9,940 nt of DNA, from NCBI GenBank assembly GCA_052143275.1, contig JBKQTH010000079.1:1-9940 (forward strand), given 5' to 3'. Below, piece after piece: positions 5,958 through 9,940 of the stretch. Below the pieces are notes generated by a model, which searched no databases, was not told where the DNA came from, and worked only from the letters and a program-made list of their open reading frames with translations. Position 1 is the stretch's first letter, and each line of letters opens with the position of its first letter. This stretch comes from JAJPKE01 sp052143275. GTDB taxonomy: Bacteria; Chloroflexota; Ktedonobacteria; Ktedonobacterales; JADMIN01. The position numbers were made by a program, and so were the translations under genes.

Positions 5958-6942
5958 AACGGGCAAAATCGGGCGCATGAGCACGTCTGGCGCCCTCCAA
6001 GAGTTCCCACTACCCGACCCTACGAGCTTTATTGGGTGCATCGCGGTTGGGCGGGATGGCAACATTTGGTACACCAACTCTAGCGATGAGGCGATCGGGC
6101 GTTTGACGCCGACCGGAGCGGTCCAAGAGTTCGATGTATCCGGCCCAACTGGGAATGGCGAGCCCCTTGGGATCGCCGCTGGACCGGATGGCAACCTCTG
6201 GTTCACTGTCTATAGCAGTGGCGAGATTGGCCGCATCACACCGACCGGAGACGTGCAAGTGTTTTCTGTTCCAGGTGCGCTGGCAGGCACCGGAGAGAAC
6301 GCACCTCTGCTCGCAGACCTCATCAGTATTACTGACGGTCCGGATGGCGACCTTTGGTTCACTGAAGCGGGGATTACCCAGCCCACGAACGGCACCGGTC
6401 AGACGCAACCTCCTAGCACCAGCGCCATCGGACGCATCAGCCCGACCGGGATCATCCAGCTCTTCCCGCTACCCGATCCCAGCAGCGTTCCAGGCGACAT
6501 TACCAGCGGTCCAGATGGCAACCTATGGTTCACCGCTGAAGATGTGAAGGGTGGCATGATCGGGCGCATCAGCCCGACTGGAGCGATTAACGAGTTCCGG
6601 CTCCCAGACCCAAACAGCATTCCCGTCGATATCACCACCGGACCGGACGGCAACCTCTGGTTCACTGAGGGGAACGAGTCACCTAACACCCTCAAGTTAA
6701 GTGGTGGCACGCTTGGACGCATCAGTCCGAGCGGCGCTGTGCAGATCTTTCCCTTACCCGATCCTGCGAGCAACCCCATTGGCATTACGGCTGGGCCAGA
6801 TGGCAACGTGTGGTTTACCGAGAGCGCGACCGATACCATCGGCCGACTTGTGCCGTGGCTAGCCGATCGCGGTATAGGTGCCGGTGACGGCAGCCCCGTT
6901 GGTAGTATTGTACGGGTGCTACCACAATACGTGCAAAAATAG
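5851..6942 (+). CDS. Virginiamycin B lyase-like seven-motif beta-propeller, probably non-catalytic
   Basis: Seven GPDGNLWFTE-like motifs begin at about 5929, 6049, 6181, 6337, 6508, 6640 and 6793. Each is followed by an IGRISPTG-like turn and a QEFPLPDP-like strand. This is the signature of the streptogramin (virginiamycin) B lyase fold, a seven-bladed propeller. The opening TTG at 5851 has no ribosome binding site and the first blade's leading strand lies in the preceding frame, so the start is not genuine. True streptogramin lyases use a conserved histidine and glutamate late in the protein. There is no histidine anywhere in this frame, so antibiotic cleavage is unlikely and a binding or structural role outside the membrane is more plausible. 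Databases may still label it virginiamycin B lyase. The stop TAG at 6940-6942 ends cleanly after a short non-repeat tail. Confidence 0.75.
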   Translation: MPAGGPTSPPYNGVGPAPGWPTCIVAGPDDNLWFAETGKIGRMSTSGALQEFPLPDPTSFIGCIAVGRDGNIWYTNSSDEAIGRLTPTGAVQEFDVSGPTGNGEPLGIAAGPDGNLWFTVYSSGEIGRITPTGDVQVFSVPGALAGTGENAPLLADLISITDGPDGDLWFTEAGITQPTNGTGQTQPPSTSAIGRISPTGIIQLFPLPDPSSVPGDITSGPDGNLWFTAEDVKGGMIGRISPTGAINEFRLPDPNSIPVDITTGPDGNLWFTEGNESPNTLKLSGGTLGRISPSGAVQIFPLPDPASNPIGITAGPDGNVWFTESATDTIGRLVPWLADRGIGAGDGSPVGSIVRVLPQYVQK

Positions 6943-6996
6943 GGCATACCTGCACCAGGCCAGTACAACGTATGCTGCACACATTTGACATGGGGC

Positions 6997-7316
6997 AGTG
7001 ATCCTCGGCCATGCCGACGACACGGATGAGCATCGCTTGCAGGCCTAGCCTGCTGCGCGTGGATATGGGATTGCCTGCATAACTATCGGCCCCACGGCCA
7101 CCGGCGGCGCCCCATGGGCTGGTCCGAGGCGGTAAGAGACTGTCCAACGTTGAACCTGCGCCGCTGCGCATGGTTCTCGGCTCACAGGCACTTGAAAGCA
7201 CCGTGACGCCATTGCGCCAGCGGATCGGAAGCATTGAGGCGCAGACTGAGTTCACCGCTTCGACTGACTTCCTGCATATGCCATTACTGGTACCCACACC
7301 GCCTGACAGTGTCTGA
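6997..7316 (+). pseudogene. Degraded C-terminal remnant of a short-chain dehydrogenase/reductase
   Basis: The best preserved part, 7152-7271 in one frame, reads PAPLRMVLGSQALES and ends EAQTEFTASTDF. It matches the end of classical SDR oxidoreductases, which have PPLRLxLGSDA, then a helix, then W..(S/T)R.STDF. Upstream, weaker traces of the same domain appear in other frames: DPRPCRRHG at 7000-7026, resembling EPGPFRTDF, and SLLRVDMGLPA near 7046. In-frame stops and frame changes separate them. The Rossmann core and the Ser-Tyr-Lys catalytic part are absent, so it cannot be functional. The frame closes at TGA 7314-7316, right where the recombinase remnant begins. Confidence is fair for the last 45 residues and low for the upstream part. 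Confidence 0.45.
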
Positions 7317-7320
7317 GACT

Positions 7321-7401
7321 ACAGCCTGCGACCTTGAGGGCATCCAGCTGCAAGTCCAGATTCTGATCGGCAGTCGATACCCGAGCATAGCCCAGTTTCA
7401 T
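7321..7401 (-). pseudogene. N-terminal stub of a serine recombinase (resolvase/invertase family)
   Basis: Reading the minus strand from the ATG at 7401, the first 27 codons give MKLGYARVSTADQNLDLQ followed by LDALKVAGC. This is the canonical start of Tn3-type resolvases and DNA invertases: the first beta strand, then R-V-S with the catalytic serine (residue 9), then the first helix. After residue 27 the similarity stops abruptly and the frame runs 22 unrelated codons to a stop at about 7252. The rest of the catalytic domain and the helix-turn-helix are missing, so the product would be inactive. The sharp edge suggests deletion or recombination rather than slow drift. The palindromic region at 7461-7496 lies upstream of its start, where resolvase sites usually sit. 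Confidence 0.7.
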
Positions 7402-7460
7402 CGTACGCCTCCTGTTTGGTCTGCTGGCCACAGTGCACACAAACTCATCGCAGGACACAA

Positions 7461-7496
7461 GTTTCTGAACGTTTATTCATGAACGAGTTTCAGAAC
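7461..7496. repeat. Palindromic, res-like region upstream of the recombinase stub
   Basis: GTTTCTGAAC (7461-7470) and GTTTCAGAAC (7487-7496) match at 9 of 10 positions in the direct sense, and their cores TTCTGAA and TTCAGAA are exact inverted repeats. Between them is the perfect palindrome TTCATGAA (7476-7483). This compact dyad lies 60-95 bp upstream of the recombinase start, consistent with a recombination or operator site, but no resolvase consensus was confirmed. Confidence 0.35.
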
Positions 7497-7619
7497 ATAT
7501 GGGGCCGGGAAAATACGCTTCCCTGAAAGTGCCCAACGGCAGAGTACGGAATACGTTCGAGTGTGTTGAAAAACGCGTAGATACGCCGCTTGGTAGAAAC
7601 TGGAGTTCTTGTGCCATGT

Positions 7620-7647
7620 TTGACACCGGATTACGACCTGGTACGTA
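7620..7647 (+). promoter_or_regulatory. Weak promoter candidate for the sigma-like gene
   Basis: A perfect TTGACA (7620-7625) is followed after 16 bp by TACGTA (7642-7647), a poor -10. The start would lie just upstream of the hairpin and ribosome binding site. Confidence 0.2.
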
Positions 7648-7650
7648 GGA

Positions 7651-7688
7651 AGTTGTAGGGGCGATTCACCCGATGAATGCTACCAACT
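7651..7688 (+). repeat. Imperfect 38-nt hairpin in the leader of the sigma-like gene
   Basis: AGTTG (7651-7655) pairs with CAACT (7684-7688), TA (7656-7657) with TA (7681-7682), GC (7661-7662) with GC (7679-7680) and ATTCA (7664-7668) with TGAAT (7674-7678) around a CCCGA loop. The left arm carries GTAGGGGCGATTCA, which resembles the end of palindromic GTAGGGGCG repeats known from Chloroflexota and cyanobacterial genomes; the right arm would then have lost several bases. It ends 2 bases before the Shine-Dalgarno, so it could also influence translation. Confidence 0.4.
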
Positions 7689-7704
7689 GAGGAGGAGCAG
7701 GCGC

Positions 7705-8085
7705 ATGCGAAGCGATGAGGACGGCGAGCGCACCCAATTCGAATTGCTCACTCGCTACCTCCGAGAAATCGGCCAGGTACCGCTGCTCAGTCAGGCGCAA
7801 GAGATCGATCTGGCCAAACGCGTCGCGGTTGGCGATCCTGATGCCATGCAGCAGCTCACCTTGGCACACCGGCGCCTGGTGGTCAGCATCGCCAAACGCT
7901 ATGTGGGCCATGGACTCTCCCTGCTGGAACTGATTCAACATGGCAATACTGGGCTGGCGGAAGCTGTGCCTCACTACGACTGGCGGCGCGGCGACCGGTT
8001 CGCCTCACAAGCCGCAGCGTGGATACACGGGGCCCTCAGGCGCGCTCTAGACGACCTCGGGCACAGGAGAGAACCGGAGCACTAA
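7705..8085 (+). CDS. Truncated sigma-70-like protein (regions 1.2 and 2 only)
   Basis: This 126-residue protein starts at an ATG preceded by GGAGGAG (7691-7697) with a 7-base spacer. Residues 12-45 (LLTRYLREIGQVPLL and following) are region 1.2. Residues 53-115 are region 2, including LRLVVSIAKRYVG-like and LLELIQHGNTGL segments and YDWRRGDRF. It stops at residue 126, where a primary-type sigma would enter region 3, so the domains for extended -10 and -35 recognition (3 and 4) are missing. The normally conserved FSTYATWWIRQA reads FASQAAAWIHGA: the tyrosine and first tryptophan that help melt the -10 element are Gln and Ala. It should still be able to bind the RNA polymerase clamp, but standard promoter opening is doubtful. 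It may be an atypical regulator, a decoy or a decaying paralogue; no region 3 or 4 sequence follows in any frame up to the next gene. Confidence 0.8.
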   Translation: MRSDEDGERTQFELLTRYLREIGQVPLLSQAQEIDLAKRVAVGDPDAMQQLTLAHRRLVVSIAKRYVGHGLSLLELIQHGNTGLAEAVPHYDWRRGDRFASQAAAWIHGALRRALDDLGHRREPEH

Positions 8086-8163
8086 CCGGGATCGCTCGAA
8101 CTGGCAATAGAGGAGCACGCTTCTGCCTAGACAGATGGTGCAGATAGGTGCTACGTTGATCTC

Positions 8164-8976
8164 ATGCTCAACTCGACCCCGACCATCTACACTGACCTGA
8201 ATACTGTCCTGTGCGAACTGGTCACCACGACACACGCCATCCTTGGTGAGAACTTCTGCGGTGCCTACCTGCAGGGATCATTCGCGGTCGGGGACGCCGA
8301 TGCCTCCAGCGACGTCGACTTTGTGGTCGTGACCCATACTGAGATCAGTGATGACCACGTAGCAGCACTCGGCTCTATGCATGCCCGGTTTCCCACGCTC
8401 GACGTCGAGTGGGCCAAACACCTGGAGGGGTCCTACATCCCCAAGGGTGTGCTGCGCCGGCCAGGCCCGTCCTGCGGACCGTTCTTGTACGTCGACAACG
8501 GCAGTCCCCACCTGGAATGGTCCAACCACGACAACACCGCCGTGGTTCGTTGGGCGCTGCGCGAATACGGGATCGTGCTAGCCGGACCTGATCCGGCCAG
8601 CCTCGTGGATGAGGTGACCGCGGACGTGCTGCGGAGCGAGATTCGCCGCACCATGCGCGAGCGGGCGCAGGATTTGCGCGCCTCTAGAGACTCATCGGAC
8701 AAGCCGTGGAGCGCCTGGCTCCAACCCCATGTCGTCCTTGCCTACTGTCGCATGCTGCACACCCTCAGCACTGGTCGGGTGGGCTCAAAGCTGGCAGCTG
8801 GACACTGGGCGCTGAGCGCCCTGGACGACCGCTGGGCAGACCTTTTGCACCGCGCCCTAGACGACCGGCCCGATCCGTGGGAGCGCGTGCACCGGCCAGC
8901 CGACCCTGCGCTCGTCGCTGCCACCTGGACCTTCATCGACTACGCCCTTCAACGGGCCGAGACGACACAGCCGTAA
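8164..8976 (+). CDS. AadA-like aminoglycoside nucleotidyltransferase family protein
   Basis: This 270-residue protein has two recognisable domains. Near the N-terminus is the nucleotidyltransferase signature LQGSFAVGDADASSDVDF (residues 36-53), with G38-S39 and the metal-binding D50 and D52; an acidic residue at 80-82 (LDVEW) sits where the family has its catalytic glutamate. The C-terminal half contains YCRMLHTLSTGRVGSKLAA followed by GHWAL (about residues 205-228), the hallmark of the AadA-type helical domain (DUF4111). Such proteins transfer AMP to streptomycin/spectinomycin-type drugs, but many environmental homologues have unknown substrates, so resistance is not proven. Only the ATG at 8164 is available, because an in-frame stop lies at 8128 and no other start codon follows it. 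It has a weak Shine-Dalgarno (AGG at 8146, distant). It lies 78 bp after the sigma-like gene on the same strand, so co-transcription is possible. Confidence 0.85.
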   Translation: MLNSTPTIYTDLNTVLCELVTTTHAILGENFCGAYLQGSFAVGDADASSDVDFVVVTHTEISDDHVAALGSMHARFPTLDVEWAKHLEGSYIPKGVLRRPGPSCGPFLYVDNGSPHLEWSNHDNTAVVRWALREYGIVLAGPDPASLVDEVTADVLRSEIRRTMRERAQDLRASRDSSDKPWSAWLQPHVVLAYCRMLHTLSTGRVGSKLAAGHWALSALDDRWADLLHRALDDRPDPWERVHRPADPALVAATWTFIDYALQRAETTQP

Positions 8977-9250
8977 CCGTCGCTCTGCATTGACGCTGCC
9001 CTCGGCGAAGCATGAGTATCTCTGCCACTATCGTTATGGACGTCAACCGCCTTCTGGACTGATACCGTGTCGCACCGTAGTGTTGTAGTATGTCGCCCTG
9101 CCAAGCCCGCGAGTCCGCCACAGGCGCGGGGAACTATTCTCCAACGATAGGACGCGACGACCGATCAGATGTCGAGCAGCATGCTATACTGAACCAGGTG
9201 ACAACTGAGCGGATGCTGGGACAGAGGCCTCTAGCCAGGAGCGATACGCC
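8977..9250. other. Intergenic region with bulged hairpin and promoter
   Basis: No gene is seen. CCCGC (9106-9110) and GCGGG (9126-9130), with an inner GCC/GGC pair around ACA, can form a bulged stem. No T tract follows, so I do not call it a terminator. The promoter of the next gene lies at 9182-9190. Confidence 0.4.
9182..9190 (+). promoter_or_regulatory. Extended -10 promoter for the small membrane protein
   Basis: TGCTATACT is a TG-N extended -10 with five of six matches to TATAAT. No good -35 lies 16-18 bp upstream, as is usual for extended -10 promoters. Transcription would start at about 9197, giving a leader of about 54 nt. Confidence 0.45.
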
Positions 9251-9691
9251 ATGCGCTACTTTCGCCGCTTACCCCCTCTCCTGCGCGTGGCAAGTCTGGG
9301 ACTGCTGTTTCCCCTCGTATTTCTCCTCCTGCCCCTCAACTCCTTCTTCGAGATGATGGGGCCATCTCCCACTGCCTCGGAGTATGCCGATCGACTGCTC
9401 GTCATCGGGCTGAATCTCGGCACGGTCGGCATAGCCTGCTTCTTCGTGGTGCAGAGCTATACTGAGTGCTTTCGCCAGCCGGGCGCTCCCGGGCCGTTTC
9501 CACTCGAATCCTGGCAGAGCCAGGTGCGGGCCTTTATGCTGGCCGCAGCTCTACCGATCGGTGCGCTCGTGTTGGCGGTCATCATCTCCCCAACCTCGCG
9601 GGCCTTCCAAATCGTCTTCCCAGTCTCTCTCCTGGGTGTGTTTGAGATGGCTGTGGTCAGTGCATTACTCATGGGGCATGTCCTACTCTGA
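9251..9691 (+). CDS. Small membrane protein with four helices, function unknown
   Basis: This 146-residue protein starts at an ATG with AGGAG (9237-9241) 9 bases upstream. Four hydrophobic segments are visible: about residues 12-32 (LRVASLGLLFPLVFLLLPL), 48-68 (LLVIGLNLGTVGIACFFVV), 95-113 (FMLAAALPIGALVLAVII) and 122-144 (IVFPVSLLGVFEMAVVSALL). The N-terminus MRYFRRLPPLLR is positively charged, placing it inside the cell. Loops are short and without metal-binding or catalytic motifs I recognise. It has its own extended -10 promoter and appears to be a single-gene unit; I do not assign a function. Confidence 0.7.
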   Translation: MRYFRRLPPLLRVASLGLLFPLVFLLLPLNSFFEMMGPSPTASEYADRLLVIGLNLGTVGIACFFVVQSYTECFRQPGAPGPFPLESWQSQVRAFMLAAALPIGALVLAVIISPTSRAFQIVFPVSLLGVFEMAVVSALLMGHVLL

Positions 9692-9872
9692 CGCGAATCC
9701 TGCGTGCACGGAGCGCTGGATACGTCGCTCGCCTTCCACTCAGCCTGCTGGTGCGGTCTTACGCTGTGGCCTGATACGGTTTCCTTGACGGTGCCTGTAA
9801 TATAGAGACGTGGGCAGACCGGTACCGACCGCCTACAGGGGTAGATGCTAGACGGGAAGGGGAGTTTAGGTA

Positions 9873-9940
9873 ATGTCCGATGCCTCTCACGCGCCGTTGA
9901 CGCAGGCTCGTCGTGTAGAAGGGGCCGCTGGCATACTCGC
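9873..9940 (+). CDS. 5' end of a gene running off the window
   Basis: ATG at 9873 is preceded by a strong Shine-Dalgarno (AGGGGAG at 9858-9864, 8-base spacer). The frame is open to the window edge, beginning MSDASHAPLTQARRVEGAAG. Twenty-two full codons are visible, too few to recognise a family. The polar, alanine-rich start does not look like a signal peptide. The 181 bp between it and the previous gene contain TTGACG (9785-9790) and a nearby TAATATAGA, but the two are only 7-10 bp apart, so no promoter is called. Confidence 0.5.
   Translation, partial: MSDASHAPLTQARRVEGAAGIL

Larger units (their letters stand above)
2976..6942 (+). pseudogene. Frameshifted giant gene: alpha/beta-hydrolase, membrane repeats and Vgb-like propeller
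   Basis: A single protein of roughly 1,300 residues can be followed across this interval only by changing frame at least three times. The first change is between about 3340 and 3470, the second at about 4991-5012, the third at about 5830-5880. Meaningful protein sequence continues on both sides of each break: a hydrolase split between its HGIG and HSMG motifs, a membrane repeat cut in its middle, and a propeller blade cut after its first strand. The net shifts are equivalent to -1, +1 and +1 base. The latter two coincide with G/C runs (GGGG at 4991, GGGCCC at 5841, CCCCC at 5875), so assembly indels are as likely as true decay. The propeller could have been a separate gene whose signal anchor is the last helix before the third break. 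The four readable pieces are listed separately. Confidence 0.6.
6943..7704. other. Gene graveyard between propeller and sigma-like gene
   Basis: No intact gene is present in these 760 bp. They contain a degraded short-chain dehydrogenase tail on the plus strand, a 27-codon serine-recombinase head on the minus strand, a palindromic site at 7461-7496, a small stem GGGAA/TTCCC at 7507-7523, and an imperfect 38-nt hairpin before the sigma-like gene. A perfect small stem GCAGGC/GCCTGC at 7039-7053 lies inside the dehydrogenase remnant. A GCATAC/GTATGC pair (6944-6949, 6970-6975) just after the propeller stop is too loose, with no T tract, to call a terminator. Confidence 0.55.

Noticed and set aside
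5352..6206. 284-residue open frame on the minus strand
   Set aside because: It lies opposite the membrane-repeat and propeller coding sequence, has a composition typical of the antisense of GC-rich genes, and shows no domain or ribosome binding site.
6399..6980. 193-residue repetitive open frame on the minus strand
   Set aside because: Its repeats are the reverse complement of the propeller blade motifs on the plus strand.
6815..7297. 160-residue open frame on the minus strand as a transposase relic
   Set aside because: I looked for transposase motifs and found none; it overlaps the propeller end and the SDR remnant, which make better sense on the plus strand.
9106..9130. Intrinsic terminator after the nucleotidyltransferase gene
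   Set aside because: The stem is bulged, 130 bp past the stop codon, and is not followed by a run of T.

Overview
The window is about 10 kb of GC-rich bacterial chromosome. Several protein families here are common in Chloroflexota, especially Ktedonobacteria: a very large membrane-embedded alpha/beta-hydrolase, a streptogramin-lyase-like propeller, a multi-copy type of sigma factor and a GT-C-like membrane protein. This taxonomic call is an inference from family content only. No rRNA, tRNA or CRISPR array was seen.

Layout. Bases 1-508 hold no convincing gene, but carry a cluster of six phased copies of a GTGCTAACAC-like motif and a perfect 12-bp inverted repeat. A large membrane protein with a GDEP motif is encoded on the minus strand (509-2434). 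The gap that follows (2435-2975) has a divergent promoter candidate, a MITE-like pair of inverted repeats flanked by TA, and a possible degraded minus-strand protein fragment.

From 2976 to 6942 one very large plus-strand coding region can be followed, but only by changing reading frame at least three times. In order it encodes an alpha/beta-hydrolase domain (HGIG, HSMG, with candidate Asp and His), a polytopic membrane domain with a repeated D..RRxxW unit, and a seven-motif beta-propeller of the virginiamycin B lyase type without a single histidine. The frame breaks make it either a decaying pseudogene or a gene damaged by assembly indels.

Bases 6943-7704 look like a gene graveyard. A degraded C-terminal piece of a short-chain dehydrogenase runs into the first 27 codons of a serine recombinase on the opposite strand. 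Next come a palindromic site and a 38-nt imperfect hairpin ending just before the next gene's ribosome binding site. That gene is a truncated sigma-70-like protein of 126 residues, with regions 1.2 and 2 only and unusual residues in the promoter-melting segment. It is followed by an AadA-like aminoglycoside nucleotidyltransferase family protein and by a small four-helix membrane protein with an extended -10 promoter. A new gene begins at 9873 and runs off the right edge.

The genes do not form an obvious pathway. The region reads as an accessory stretch with decay, small mobile-element traces and individually transcribed genes.
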